From Vibrio coralliirubri (GTDB lineage Bacteria; Pseudomonadota; Gammaproteobacteria; Enterobacterales; Vibrionaceae), in NCBI RefSeq assembly GCF_024347375.1, contig NZ_AP025470.1, positions 2,604,001 to 2,668,000 on the forward strand: DNA of 64,000 nucleotides. Direction: 5' to 3'. Position 1 is the first letter of the stretch, and the number at the start of each line of letters is the position of its first letter. This document shows, one piece after another, positions 48,017 to 58,200 of the stretch. The position numbers and the translations under genes are program-made. The notes beneath the pieces were generated by a model. It was not told where the DNA came from, did not search any database, and saw only the letters and a program-made list of their open reading frames with translations.

Positions 48017-49363
48017 ATGTGTCACGTCTATTTCATTGATGATGAATCCGACCTAAGAATGGCGATTGAACAGAGCTTCGAGCTCGCCGACATTGATGCC
48101 GAATTCTTTCCCGATGCGGAGTCTGCTCTGCTCGCGATTCAAGAAAACGGTTTACCTCACGTGATCATCACTGATATCTGTCTACCGGGTCTATCCGGGC
48201 ATGATCTGCTCAACACCGTGATGCACAAAAACAAAGAGATCCCCGTAATTATGATTACTGGTCACGGCGATATTTCAATGGCAGTTCAAGCAATCCAATA
48301 CGGCGCCTATGACTTCATTGAAAAACCTTTCGCTAATGAACGCCTAATCGAAACCACCAAGCGAGCGCTCGAAAAACGTCAGCTCACCCTTGAGAACCTT
48401 GAGTTAAAACGTTCACTCAAGGCCAGCCAAGCGCTTGGCCCAAGGATCATTGGTGACACGCAATCAATGACGGAGCTGCGGTCTATCATCACTCACGTTG
48501 CCGATACCAATGCCGACATATTGTTATTTGGCGAAACAGGTACAGGCAAAGAATTAGTTGCACGCTCTCTGCATGAACAAAGCAGCAGGCGAGAACAAAA
48601 CTTCGTCGCGGTCAACTGTGGAGCGGTTCCTGAAAACCTAATTGAGAGTGAGCTGTATGGCCATGAAAAAGGTGCGTTCACTGGCGCAGAAAGCAAACGA
48701 GTGGGTAAATTTGAATTTGCTCAAGGCGGAACCCTATTCTTAGATGAGATAGAATCCATGCCGATGCAGGCACAAATTCGCCTGTTGCGCGTCTTGCAAG
48801 AGCGTGTCATCGAAAGGGTTGGGTCTAATGGCTTAGTCCCTCTCGATATTCGAGTGATTGCGGCAACTAAAGTCGACCTAAAGAAAGCCGCTGAAGAAGG
48901 TACTTTCCGCCAAGATCTCTATTATCGACTCAATGTTGTGACCCTAGATTTACCGCCGTTAAGAAGCCGACAAGAAGATATCCCAGCACTCTTCCACCAC
49001 TTCTTACTGGTCGCTGCGGCGCGTTATGGCAAGACAGCCCCTGCCCTTCCACAAAAGGAGCTGCACGCACTTTTGGCTCATGATTGGCCGGGAAATGTTC
49101 GAGAATTACGTAACAGCGCTGAACGCTTCATCTTACTCGGGAAATTAGCTCAACTGGGTGATGGTGCGAACTCAGAGATCCACTCTGACGCTAGCATTAG
49201 CCTATCGGACCAAGTGGCAGAGTTCGAAAAAGCGGTGATCGAACGCGCGTTGATTGAGAATGAAGGGAGTATAAAATTAACTATGTCTCAATTAAATGTC
49301 CCAAGAAAAACGCTTTACGACAAAATGCAGCGTTATCAAATCGATAAAGATAATTTTAAGTAA
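48017..49363 (+). CDS. dctD: C4-dicarboxylate response regulator DctD (NtrC family)
   Basis: Sigma-54 activator. 448 residues: receiver domain with phosphoacceptor D53 ([12 protein letters not shown]), AAA+ domain with [11 protein letters not shown], the sigma-54 contact motif GAFTGA in [13 protein letters not shown], and a C-terminal Fis-type helix-turn-helix ([21 protein letters not shown]). It pairs with DctB and should act on the -24/-12 promoter upstream of dctP at 53016-53031. Confidence 0.93.
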   Translation: MCHVYFIDDESDLRMAIEQSFELADIDAEFFPDAESALLAIQENGLPHVIITDICLPGLSGHDLLNTVMHKNKEIPVIMITGHGDISMAVQAIQYGAYDFIEKPFANERLIETTKRALEKRQLTLENLELKRSLKASQALGPRIIGDTQSMTELRSIITHVADTNADILLFGETGTGKELVARSLHEQSSRREQNFVAVNCGAVPENLIESELYGHEKGAFTGAESKRVGKFEFAQGGTLFLDEIESMPMQAQIRLLRVLQERVIERVGSNGLVPLDIRVIAATKVDLKKAAEEGTFRQDLYYRLNVVTLDLPPLRSRQEDIPALFHHFLLVAAARYGKTAPALPQKELHALLAHDWPGNVRELRNSAERFILLGKLAQLGDGANSEIHSDASISLSDQVAEFEKAVIERALIENEGSIKLTMSQLNVPRKTLYDKMQRYQIDKDNFK

Positions 49364-49520
49364 AACAATAGATTTCGAAGTGAATAATTAAATTGTGAGA
49401 TAAAAGAACCAACCACGAAACAAAACGCAAAGCGTAGCTTAATCTGAATGTATATCGAAACTGGCAGAGATAAGGTTCATCTTCCATAATTCATATGTCG
49501 ACTTTAAGGATAAGTTGCAT

Positions 49521-49703
49521 ATGAATGAAAAAACGACCATTCCTGTCATTGTAGATACAGTGCTGATTGATGACCATTATGAAGTAGAAAGAAGGTCTGG
49601 GCGCGAGCGAAGAAAGAAAAAAGTACGCTGGAAAGGCTATGACAGGCGTTTAAGCGGCACAATAAGGCGCGGGAAAAATAAAGCGATAGATGAAAAGGTG
49701 TAA
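49521..49703 (+). CDS. Small basic hypothetical protein (60 aa)
   Basis: 60 residues from the ATG at 49521 (AAGGA 10 nt upstream). The N-terminal half is mildly acidic and hydrophobic (IPVIVDTVLIDDHYEV); the second half is highly basic and arginine-rich, with RRSGRERRKKK, DRR and IRRG repeats that could bind nucleic acid or acidic partners. No family recognised. Its last codons lie inside the terminator stem at 49683-49718, which supports a real short transcript. Confidence 0.5.
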   Translation: MNEKTTIPVIVDTVLIDDHYEVERRSGRERRKKKVRWKGYDRRLSGTIRRGKNKAIDEKV

Positions 49704-49726
49704 CTCTTCATCTATCGCCGTTATTT
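49683..49726. terminator. Bidirectional terminator between the 60-aa ORF and dctM
   Basis: GCGATAGATGAA / TTCATCTATCGC perfect 12-bp stem; TTATTT follows on the plus strand and TTTATTTTT on the minus strand. The left arm overlaps the 3' end of the small ORF. Confidence 0.8.
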
Positions 49727-49777
49727 ACATTGATAATAAAACCGTTCGTTACACTAGCCGTGTAACTAAACCGCCCA

Positions 49778-51139
49778 CTACTTGGTTATGATTTCCGGTC
49801 CCATCAATGTGGTCGGTAACCATGTAGATACCCATGGCACGTAAGTCACGATAATCAGGAATAAGAACATCACGCCCACCCACGGCAGTGCAGCTTTCAC
49901 TACGTTCATCATCGACATCTTGGCGACCCCGGCAGTCACAAACAAATTGAGCCCGACAGGCGGCGTTATCATCCCTATCTCCATGTTCACTACCATCATG
50001 ATACCTAGGTGAATTGGATCGATACCGAGTGCAATGGCGATTGGGAATACCAATGGCGCAACGATGATCAGCAAGCCTGATGGCTCCATGAACTGACCAC
50101 CAATCAAGAGTAAAACGTTCACTACAATCAAGAAGGTGATCGGCCCTAAGCCCGCAGATAGCATAGACTCGGTGATCATTTGAGGAATGCGTTCTTCGGT
50201 CAGTACATGCTTAAGAATCAGAGCGTTGGCAATGATAAACAGCAGCATAATCGTCAGCTTACCTGCATCGTAAAGCGTGTCTTTGGTGTCTTTATGGAAG
50301 AAAGTTTGGAACACTTTTACCAAAGCAGGCTTTGTATTGTTCTTGTCCGCAAACGGCCCCATATCTTTATAGATAAAGTTGGCGATAAAGAAGGCATACA
50401 CCGCAGCCACTGCCGCCGCTTCTGTCGGAGTAAAGATGCCACCGTAGATACCACCTAAAATGATAACAATCAGCAACAAGCCCCAGCTCGCATCCTTCGC
50501 AGCTGCGAACATCTCGCCCCAACCCACGAATGGCTGTGCCGGAATCTTCTTAATACGTGCTGCAATGTAGATAGCAATCATCAACATCACACCCGCCAAC
50601 AGGCCAGGAATAACGCCACCAAGGAACATACGACCTACTGACACATCGGTCGCCGCCGCGTATACCACCATCACGATTGACGGTGGAATCAAGATCCCCA
50701 ACGTACCTGCGTTACAGATAACCCCTGCCGCGAACTCTTTTGAGTAACCGTTTTTGATCATACCTGCGATAACGATACTACCGATCGCCACTACCGTTGC
50801 AGGAGATGAACCAGAAAGGGCTGCGAACATCATACATGCCACAACCGACGCCATCGCCAAGCCGCCGCGGAACCAACCCACCATCGCGATAGCAAAACGG
50901 ATAATACGTTTCGCCACGCCACCAGTAGACATGAAGCTAGAGGCCAAGATAAAGAAAGGAATCGCTAAGAGTGTGTAGTGGCCTGCAAATGCATTAAACA
51001 GCGTTTGTGCGACTGAAGCTAATGACGCATCTGAATGCATCAATAAGAATATTACGCTCGATAAACCGAGGGAAATTGCAATTGGCACACCGACCAACAT
51101 GAAAGCAATTACCATTAAAAATAGAAATAACATTGCCAT
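49778..51139 (-). CDS. dctM: TRAP C4-dicarboxylate transporter large permease DctM
   Basis: Main membrane subunit of a TRAP transporter (about twelve segments, 453 residues). Typical blocks: AALSGSSPATVVAIGSI, GTLGILIPPSIVMVVYA, GIFTPTEAAAVAAVYA and the C-terminal IGMITPPVGLNLFV. It imports dicarboxylates using a sodium gradient together with DctQ and the DctP binding protein. Begins 2 bases after the dctQ stop. Confidence 0.95.
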   Translation of the reverse strand: MAMLFLFLMVIAFMLVGVPIAISLGLSSVIFLLMHSDASLASVAQTLFNAFAGHYTLLAIPFFILASSFMSTGGVAKRIIRFAIAMVGWFRGGLAMASVVACMMFAALSGSSPATVVAIGSIVIAGMIKNGYSKEFAAGVICNAGTLGILIPPSIVMVVYAAATDVSVGRMFLGGVIPGLLAGVMLMIAIYIAARIKKIPAQPFVGWGEMFAAAKDASWGLLLIVIILGGIYGGIFTPTEAAAVAAVYAFFIANFIYKDMGPFADKNNTKPALVKVFQTFFHKDTKDTLYDAGKLTIMLLFIIANALILKHVLTEERIPQMITESMLSAGLGPITFLIVVNVLLLIGGQFMEPSGLLIIVAPLVFPIAIALGIDPIHLGIMMVVNMEIGMITPPVGLNLFVTAGVAKMSMMNVVKAALPWVGVMFLFLIIVTYVPWVSTWLPTTLMGPEIITK

Positions 51140-51141
51140 GA

Positions 51142-51897
51142 TTAGTCTTCCTTACCGTTAGATTTTGTACTCGACTCATTCGCTTTGTTCTGCGAAGTCG
51201 AATTCAATACCGCTGTTGCATCTTCGTCAGAGCCCGCTAACACGTCCGCTTTCAACGCATCCAGTTCTTCTTCGGCTTCGTGTCCTGCAATCATGCGGTC
51301 AAGCTTGCCTGTTACGACTTGGTAAGCAACTTGAGCAAAACGGAACGTCAGCATTGCCATGCCAATCGGCAGCGCCATATAAGGAATAAAACGTGGCAGT
51401 TTCTCGTATCGCTCGCCTTCATTCAGCCAGTCAGCAAGAAACTGAAGCATCTCTGGCATTGGAATATCATCGGTCTCATACCATGCGCGATCGGTCGCGA
51501 ATGGGTACCAGTAATTCCAAGAGCCGATAAGAAGTAAGATTGAAAATGCTAGGCAACTGGTCACGGCGATTAACGCATACACTTTGCGTAGCTTTTCTGG
51601 GGCAAGGTTAATGATCACATCTACACCGATGTGGAAATGTTTTTTAACGCCATAAGATGCGCCCACTAACACCATCCAAGCAAACATGAACACAGTCAGT
51701 TCAAGTGCCCATAAGATGTTGTCATTGAATGCGTATCGAAATACCACGTTGGCAAAAGTAAGTAGCGTCATTGCGCCAAGGAAAAATGCGATTAATGACT
51801 CTTCAATCACATCCGTAACTCTTCCGACTTTAGAAAAAAGAGAGGTTTCCAGTGCTGATTCGCTAGAATTTGGTTGTTCCATTTGAGGCTTTTCCAT
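51142..51897 (-). CDS. dctQ: TRAP transporter small permease DctQ
   Basis: Four-helix small membrane subunit. 251 residues, longer than the usual ~160-220 because of an N-terminal extension (to about residue 28) and a C-terminal polar tail (EEELDALKADVLAGSDED onwards). The core FLGAMTLLTFANVVFRYAF, LFAWMVLVGASYGVKKHFH-type GxxxxVKKHxH block is visible. Between dctP and dctM, 64 nt after dctP. Confidence 0.92.
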   Translation of the reverse strand: MEKPQMEQPNSSESALETSLFSKVGRVTDVIEESLIAFFLGAMTLLTFANVVFRYAFNDNILWALELTVFMFAWMVLVGASYGVKKHFHIGVDVIINLAPEKLRKVYALIAVTSCLAFSILLLIGSWNYWYPFATDRAWYETDDIPMPEMLQFLADWLNEGERYEKLPRFIPYMALPIGMAMLTFRFAQVAYQVVTGKLDRMIAGHEAEEELDALKADVLAGSDEDATAVLNSTSQNKANESSTKSNGKED

Positions 51898-51961
51898 AAT
51901 TGACTCCGCTTATAATTGTTTTTATAAGGAGTGACGAATACTCGCCACTCCCTTAGCGGTG

Positions 51962-52957
51962 TTATTGGTTTGAAGCTAACGCTGCATCGATAAGGTCTGA
52001 ACCGATGTCTTTTTCAAACTTCTTCCATACTGGTTGAAGTGCAGCTACCCATGCTTCACGCTGTTCAGGCGTAAGTGTACGAACCTCACCACCCGCTTCG
52101 ATGATGTTGTTTTTGTTCGCTAGGTTAACTTTTGAAGATTCAGCATTACGCGTCTCAGACACTTCTTGAACGATAGTGCCAAGCTGTGTACGTACATCTT
52201 CAGGTAGGTCTTTCCAGAAGTCGTTTGATGTTACAACTAGGTAATCCAAGATACCGTGATTGGTTTCAGTCACGCCGTCTTGTACTTCAAAGAACTTCTT
52301 ACCGTAGATGTTTGACCATGTGTTCTCTTGACCATCGATAACCTTAGTTTGCAGGCCACCGTACACTTCTTTGAAAGACATCTTCTGTGGGTTAGCGCCT
52401 AGTTGTTCAAACTGAGCCACCAATACATCCGATGCTTGAACACGGAATTTCAAACCTTTTGCATCTTCAGGGCTGATAAGAGGTTTGTTCGCCGACATCT
52501 GTTTCATGCCATTGTGCCAAAACGCAAGACCTTGCAGGCCACGACGCTTCATCGCGTTCTTCAGCTTTTCACCAGATTCTGAGTTTTGGAAACGGTCAAC
52601 GGCTTCTACGTCTTCAAATAGGAAAGGAAGGTCAAAAATGCGGTATTTTTTAGTGAACTTCTCAAATTTTGACAGCGATGGCGCCGCCATTTGAACATCA
52701 CCATTTAACAGGGCTTCCAGTACCTTATTATCATCGTAAAGTGTTGAGTTAGGGAAAACTTGCATACAAGCTTTGCCATTCATTTCCGTGTTTACTCGCT
52801 CTTCCAGTAAAGAAGCGGCGATGCCTTTCGGGTGCTTATCGGTATTAGTTACATGACTGAATTTAATCACGATTTCACCAGGGTCACAGTTTGCAGCAGC
52901 ATTAAAACTAGTGAGCGCCAGAGCAGATACAGACAGCAGGGTAAGAGGCTTAAACAT
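51962..52957 (-). CDS. dctP: TRAP C4-dicarboxylate binding protein DctP
   Basis: Periplasmic substrate-binding protein. 331 residues with a signal sequence cleaved after NAAA (about residue 22). The fold-defining GLKFRVQASDVLVAQFEQLGANPQ contains the arginine that clamps the substrate carboxylate; VIDGQENTWSNIYGKKF is also typical. First gene of the dctPQM operon, with a sigma-54 promoter about 60 bp upstream of the start. Confidence 0.95.
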   Translation of the reverse strand: MFKPLTLLSVSALALTSFNAAANCDPGEIVIKFSHVTNTDKHPKGIAASLLEERVNTEMNGKACMQVFPNSTLYDDNKVLEALLNGDVQMAAPSLSKFEKFTKKYRIFDLPFLFEDVEAVDRFQNSESGEKLKNAMKRRGLQGLAFWHNGMKQMSANKPLISPEDAKGLKFRVQASDVLVAQFEQLGANPQKMSFKEVYGGLQTKVIDGQENTWSNIYGKKFFEVQDGVTETNHGILDYLVVTSNDFWKDLPEDVRTQLGTIVQEVSETRNAESSKVNLANKNNIIEAGGEVRTLTPEQREAWVAALQPVWKKFEKDIGSDLIDAALASNQ

Positions 52958-53015
52958 TATTATTCTCCTTAGTAAACAAAGCAGCCCTTCAATGGGAACT
53001 GCGTGCTTTCACTAA

Positions 53016-53031
53016 GGCAATTAGCGCGCCA
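53016..53031 (-). promoter_or_regulatory. Sigma-54 (-24/-12) promoter of dctPQM
   Basis: TGGCGCGCTAATTGCC on the minus strand. The GG and GC pairs are correctly spaced (TGGC-N8-TGC), matching the TGGCACG-N4-TTGC consensus with one change. Start would be near 53004, about 47 nt before the dctP ATG. Expected activator: DctD encoded at 48017. Confidence 0.8.
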
Positions 53032-53116
53032 CATTAACACAATTCATTAACAAGCCTTTAACCGCAAGGCTTCATAAGTTCTACCAATAGTCGTCGCCAA
53101 CTCGCCGCATAAATTA

Positions 53117-53160
53117 ATGGGTGGAAAATGACACATAGAATATTTGTAAATGGGTGGAAG
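53117..53160 (-). promoter_or_regulatory. Two 10-bp repeats upstream of dctP, possible DctD sites
   Basis: ATGGGTGGAA occurs at 53117-53126 and 53150-53159, exactly 33 bp apart (about three helical turns), each followed within a few bases by TGAC. They are about 115 to 150 bp upstream of the predicted start, a normal distance for enhancer sites of NtrC-type activators. Known rhizobial DctD sites are inverted repeats, so the assignment is inference. Confidence 0.45.
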
Positions 53161-53303
53161 CTGACCAATGTATTAGTAATGAATGAGGTCTGACCAAAAG
53201 CCACATTACCGATGATGTCTTGAAGTAATTTCGACCTATCCTGTAGAGTGCTGCACAACTTAGTCAGATTTACTGTCCCACTACTTACCAAGAGTTGATA
53301 CCA

Positions 53304-53711
53304 ATGAGTCAGATCTACCATCACCCAGTACAAATTTACTATGAAGATACCGATCACTCTGGTGTGGTTTATCACCCTAACTTTCTTAAATACTTCGAGC
53401 GGGCACGCGAACATGTCTTGGGCAGCGATAAACTGGCGGAATTGTGGAATGAGCACGGACTAGGTTTTGCGGTCTATAAAGCCAACATGACTTTTCAAGA
53501 TGGGGTTGAGTTCGCTGAGATCTGCGACATCCGAACCTCTTTTGAACTCGATGGCAAATACAAAACCTTATGGCGACAAGAGGTATGGCGTAAAGATGCG
53601 ACCAAACCCGCCGTGATTGGTGATATCGAGATGGTTTGCCTAGATAAAGACAAACAACTTCAGCCTGTACCCGCTGAAGTATTAAAAGCGATGCTTGGAG
53701 AGTCGAGCTAG
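53304..53711 (+). CDS. YbgC-like hot-dog acyl-CoA thioesterase
   Basis: 4HBT single hot-dog thioesterase. From the ATG at 53304 the product has 135 residues; a TTG three codons earlier is also open. The active-site region VQIYYEDTDHSGVVYHPNFLKYFERAR carries the catalytic aspartate and tyrosine of the family (split here into VQIYYEDTDHSG and YHPNFLKYF). The Tol-Pal genes usual for ybgC are absent; instead it lies 12 bases from pfaE, convergent with it, and close to pfaA, which hints at a release role for PUFA products. Confidence 0.85.
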   Translation: MSQIYHHPVQIYYEDTDHSGVVYHPNFLKYFERAREHVLGSDKLAELWNEHGLGFAVYKANMTFQDGVEFAEICDIRTSFELDGKYKTLWRQEVWRKDATKPAVIGDIEMVCLDKDKQLQPVPAEVLKAMLGESS

Positions 53712-53722
53712 CTTTATTTTAT

Positions 53723-54556
53723 CTACATAGACGTAAAGAGGTGAGACGATGAGAAGGTTCTCATCTCTATCTGCATGGGTAGCAAATTCCCGCCAAGCGT
53801 CACCGCAAAGCGATACTGTTCATCCAACCGCCCTAAGCAACACTGCCAATCTGTAGAACTATCGTCTTGTTGAGCAGAATCCAAATTCAACCCAATCCCG
53901 CTATGTAGCCTGATTTCGCGATACAAGCCTGATTTAGCATCCGATGAGCCGAGTTCCACTACTTGCTTGGTCAAATTAGAGAAATCGAACGAGAAGCTTC
54001 GCAACGATGTGGCTAGCCCCTTGCCTGTCGCTTTGATGTACGACTCCTTCAGCGCCCAAAGATCGAAAAAACGCTCTCTCTGCAGCTCTTTACTAAGTTC
54101 AAATAAATCTGCCAATTCTTTATCTGAAAAATAGTGCTTCATGATCGAATCGATATTGGTCGAGCTTCTTGCATGTTCGATATCGACACCTAATTGAACT
54201 GGCTTCCCGACTCTCTGGCAAACCGCGATTAACAAATGTTCTTTGCTATGACTGATATTGAAATTTAACCCCGTCATGAGTTGCTGTTCGGCGACTAAAC
54301 TGGGCTTTCCTTTCTCGCCATATTCAAAGCGCCACGCTTCGGGCATTAAATCAGAATAGCGAGACAACACCTTTCTTAGGTAGTTGCGAACATACAGGGC
54401 TTGAACTTGAGATGAGGGCATTCGATACCGCTCGACTTTCGCTATTTCATCAGCTGTGAGTGTCTGTTTGAGGTGTGACTTACTGCCTACATCATCACGC
54501 AAATCACTCAAAGAACATAGCCATAAATCGACGGTTGGGTTTTCCAGTTTATCCAT
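53723..54556 (-). CDS. pfaE: Sfp-type phosphopantetheinyl transferase PfaE
   Basis: Transfers phosphopantetheine from CoA to the serines of the PfaA ACP domains. 277 residues from the ATG at 54556, which has AGGAGG 5 nt upstream. Sfp-family magnesium and CoA motifs are visible: LGVDIEHARSS and FFDLWALKESYIKATGKGL, plus NFNISHSKEHLLIAV. Divergent from pfaA across a 730-bp gap. The pfaE next to pfaABCD arrangement is known from Vibrionaceae PUFA loci. Confidence 0.9.
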   Translation of the reverse strand: MDKLENPTVDLWLCSLSDLRDDVGSKSHLKQTLTADEIAKVERYRMPSSQVQALYVRNYLRKVLSRYSDLMPEAWRFEYGEKGKPSLVAEQQLMTGLNFNISHSKEHLLIAVCQRVGKPVQLGVDIEHARSSTNIDSIMKHYFSDKELADLFELSKELQRERFFDLWALKESYIKATGKGLATSLRSFSFDFSNLTKQVVELGSSDAKSGLYREIRLHSGIGLNLDSAQQDDSSTDWQCCLGRLDEQYRFAVTLGGNLLPMQIEMRTFSSSHLFTSM

Positions 54557-55286
54557 GCTCACCTCCTCTAACCACTCATCAAAAAAACATCAAAATGAAC
54601 AAATTTAACCCAGCTATGATTTGAGAGAAACATAGAGAATCTGCGCAGGAAACACTCTTCATATACGGACTTAAAACTAACTTTTCGAATAATAACAAAT
54701 TAAAACATAAATCACATCGAGCCTTAAAGAACAGACACCTATTAAATGTTACTTACAAAAATATGACGCAGATCCCACCCAACTAAAAAATAGAGTATAA
54801 ACACTAAAAAACCACTTATATACATTATTTATCAATAAGTTAATCCGATTAAAAACACAAAAAACACAAGAAATATAAAATCATCTGGTCTGAACAGATC
54901 GTAGTGACCTCTGGGAGCATTGTAACGGAAACTCACCTCGGGTAGCCTGCTCAACCATTAAACAAATTCACACGTTTTTATTGCGGATACCTGCTTTGTA
55001 TAAAGCAGTACTTGAGACAGGATTTAAATGGACATTAACCTCAGATTCGAATGCCCTCTTCTCGCATGAAAAACGTAACTAATCCCTGCGTAGCTAACTC
55101 CTGCGTAATCAAGCCCTGCAAGTCACAGTACTTCGCACTCCCTATTTCAGTCAGGTGGCCGACTTTCGGTAGCCTTACTCTTCAGCTGCGTTTGCCCAAA
55201 TCTGTCTCAGATTTATTTTCGATTTATTTAAAAGCGCAGCCTCAAAATACGACCTCACTGTATGTGATTTCTAGTGGAGACTCATA
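54557..55286. other. Long regulatory gap between pfaE and pfaA
   Basis: 730 bp, strongly AT-rich from 54660 to 54880. It contains a FadR-like operator (54883-54899), a possible -10 TATAAA at 54874-54879, a hairpin CTGCTTT / AAAGCAG with GTAT loop at 54991-55008, and a 78-codon open frame at 55051-55287. The pfaA leader may therefore be several hundred bases long. Confidence 0.6.
54883..54899. promoter_or_regulatory. FadR-like operator upstream of pfaA
   Basis: ATCTGGTCTGAACAGAT. It differs at 3 of 17 positions from the E. coli fadB FadR site ATCTGGTACGACCAGAT (from memory) and is nearly palindromic (ATCTG..CAGAT). It lies just downstream of TATAAA at 54874 and about 390 bp before the pfaA ATG. 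Confidence 0.6.
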
Positions 55287-55287
55287 A
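55051..55287 (+). CDS. Possible leader ORF before pfaA (78 aa, doubtful)
   Basis: Open frame starting MPSSRMKNVTNPCVANSC and ending SLYVISSGDS, with the stop sharing one base with the pfaA ATG (TAATG). No clear ribosome binding site precedes its ATG, although GGAGA inside it serves pfaA. Composition does not clearly look like a protein. It could be a coupled leader peptide or a chance frame; I consider chance more likely. Confidence 0.25.
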   Translation: MPSSRMKNVTNPCVANSCVIKPCKSQYFALPISVRWPTFGSLTLQLRLPKSVSDLFSIYLKAQPQNTTSLYVISSGDS

Positions 55288-58200
55288 TGAGCCAACCCGA
55301 AAAAAATACACCGGAATCAGTCGACGACACTCGACTTAATAAACGCCTTAAAGACATGCCAATTGCTATCGTTGGTATGGCAAGCATGTTTGCGAACTCT
55401 CGCTACCTAAACAAATTCTGGGATTTGATCAGCGAAAAGATCGATGCAATTACCGAAGTGCCTGATACGCACTGGCGCCCAGAAGATTACTACGACTCAG
55501 ATCGTACTACGCCAGACAAGTCTTACTGCAAGCGCGGCGGTTTCATCCCAGAGGTTGACTTCAACCCTATGGAATTCGGTCTTCCGCCAAATATCCTAGA
55601 GCTGACGGATACGTCACAGCTGCTTTCTCTGATCGTGGCAAAAGAAGTACTTGAAGATGCGAAACTTCCCGAAGGTTACGATCGCGATAAGATCGGTATC
55701 ACGCTCGGTGTGGGTGGTGGTCAGAAGATCGCTCAAAGCTTGAATGCTCGTCTTCAATACCCTGTTTTGAAAAAAGTCTTCAAGAGCAGTGGCATCAACG
55801 ACGAAGACAGCGAAATGCTGATCAAAAAATTCCAAGACCAATACATCCACTGGGAAGAAAACTCATTCCCTGGTTCATTGGGTAACGTAATTTCAGGTCG
55901 TATCGCTAACCGCTTTGACCTTGGTGGCATTAACTGTGTGGTAGACGCTGCGTGTGCTGGTTCTCTAGCCGCAATGCGCATGGCACTGAGCGAGCTAGTT
56001 GAAGGCCGCAGTGAAATGATGATCACAGGTGGTGTGTGTACTGATAACTCACCAACCATGTACATGAGCTTCTCTAAAACACCTGCATTTACCACCAATG
56101 AAACCATTCAACCTTTCGACATCGATTCAAAAGGCATGATGATTGGTGAAGGCATCGGCATGGTTGCTCTGAAGCGTCTTGAAGATGCTGAACGCGACGG
56201 CGACAGAATCTACTCAGTGATTAAAGGTGTCGGTTCATCTTCGGATGGTAAGTTCAAGAGTATTTACGCGCCTCGCCCTGAAGGACAAGCAAAAGCACTT
56301 AAACGTGCTTACGACGATGCTGGTTTCGCACCGCACACGCTTGGCCTTTTAGAAGCGCACGGTACAGGTACTGCAGCAGGCGATGTGGCTGAATTTGGTG
56401 GCCTAAACTCAGTATTCAGCGAGAACAATGAAGAGAAGCAACACATTGCGTTAGGCTCTGTGAAATCTCAGATTGGTCACACCAAATCAACTGCGGGTAC
56501 TGCAGGTTTAATCAAAGCTGCGTTGGCACTGCACCACAAAGTTCTGCCGCCAACGATCAACGTATCGGCTCCGAATCCTAAACTGGATATCGAGAACTCA
56601 CCGTTCTACCTAAACACACAAACGCGCCCTTGGATGAAACGTGTCGACGGCACACCACGCCGTGCAGGTATCAGCTCATTTGGTTTTGGTGGCACTAACT
56701 TCCACGTTGTATTGGAAGAGTACACGCCAGAGCACGCTCGCGGTGACAAGTACCGTCAGCGCCAAGTGCCGCAAACTCTGTTATTCAGCGCGGAATCTCG
56801 TCAAGCACTGATCAATGAGCTCAAGCAGGTTTCAACTCAAGTTACCGATGCTGCGTTCAAATTAGAAGCGCTTGCTGAGCAACACGCTCTACGCGAAGTT
56901 GACGCTAAGCAGGCTCGTCTTGGTTTAGTTGTCACTGACCAAGCAGACCTTCAAGCGCAACTGACTCAAGCGGTTTCTATGCTTGAGAGCCAAACCAAAA
57001 CACATTGGCAGATGCCAAACGGTACTAGCTACCGTGAGTCAGCACTGATTGCTGAAAACGGCACTGGTAAAGTAGCAGCTCTGTTTGCGGGTCAAGGTTC
57101 ACAATACCTAAACATGGGTCGCGAGCTTGCTTGTCATTACCCAGAGATGCGCCAACAGCTTGCTCAAGCGGATCAAGTATTTGGTCAGCACAAGAAGACG
57201 GCTCTGTCCCAAATTCTGTTCCCAATTCCAACTTTCACACCAGAAGCAACCAAAGCTCAAGAAGCGGTGTTAACCAACACGGCCAATGCGCAAAGTGCAA
57301 TTGGTACTGTGTCTATGGGTCAGTTCGACATCATGACTCAAGCTGGCTTCAAGGCCGACATGGTCGCAGGTCATAGCTTTGGTGAACTAAGCGCACTATG
57401 TGCATCGGGTGTTATCTCGCAAGACGATTACTACCAGTTAGCTTTCGCTCGTGGCGATGCGATGGCTGCGACACCTGAACAAGGCGACAGCGGTACTATG
57501 TTTGCGGTCATCCTAGACGCAGACAAGCTTCCAGCCGTTGAAAGCTGCATCAGCCAATTCGAAGGTGTGAGCATTGCCAACTACAACGCTCCGACTCAAC
57601 TGGTTATTGCTGGTCCAACAGCAACCGTTCAGCAGGCAGCTCAAGCGCTAACTGAGCAAGGCTTCAAAGCAATTGCTCTGCCAGTGTCTGGTGCTTTCCA
57701 CACACCGCTTGTTGCTCACGCTCAAAAACCATTTGCTGCTGCAATTGATAAAGCTTCATTCAGCGCTCCAACGCTGCCGCTTTACTCAAACGCAACGGGC
57801 AAACTACACAGCAAAGACGCTAAAGCGATCAAGAAAGCGTTCAAGCAACATATGCTGCAATCGGTTCGTTTCAGTGAGCAAATTGAAGCGATGTATGAAG
57901 CAGGTGCGCGCGTATTCGTTGAGTTCGGTCCTAAAAACATTCTTCAAAAGCTGGTTGAAAAAACATTGGCTGATAAGAACGAAGAGCTTTACGCAATCAG
58001 CATCAACCCAAGCCCTAAAGGTGACAGTGACCAACAGCTTCGCTTAGCTGCGGTTCAACTGTGTGTGGCAGGTGTTTCATTAGACAACATTGACCCTTAC
58101 CAAGCTGACATTGCTGAACCTGCAAAGGCATCACCAATGAACATCAAGCTGAATGCAACCAACTACATCAGCCCAGCTACTCGTAAGAAAATGGATCAAT

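Noticed and set aside
53058..53456. 132-codon minus-strand ORF
   Set aside because: Overlaps the ybgC-like start and the dctP upstream region; no recognisable protein features.
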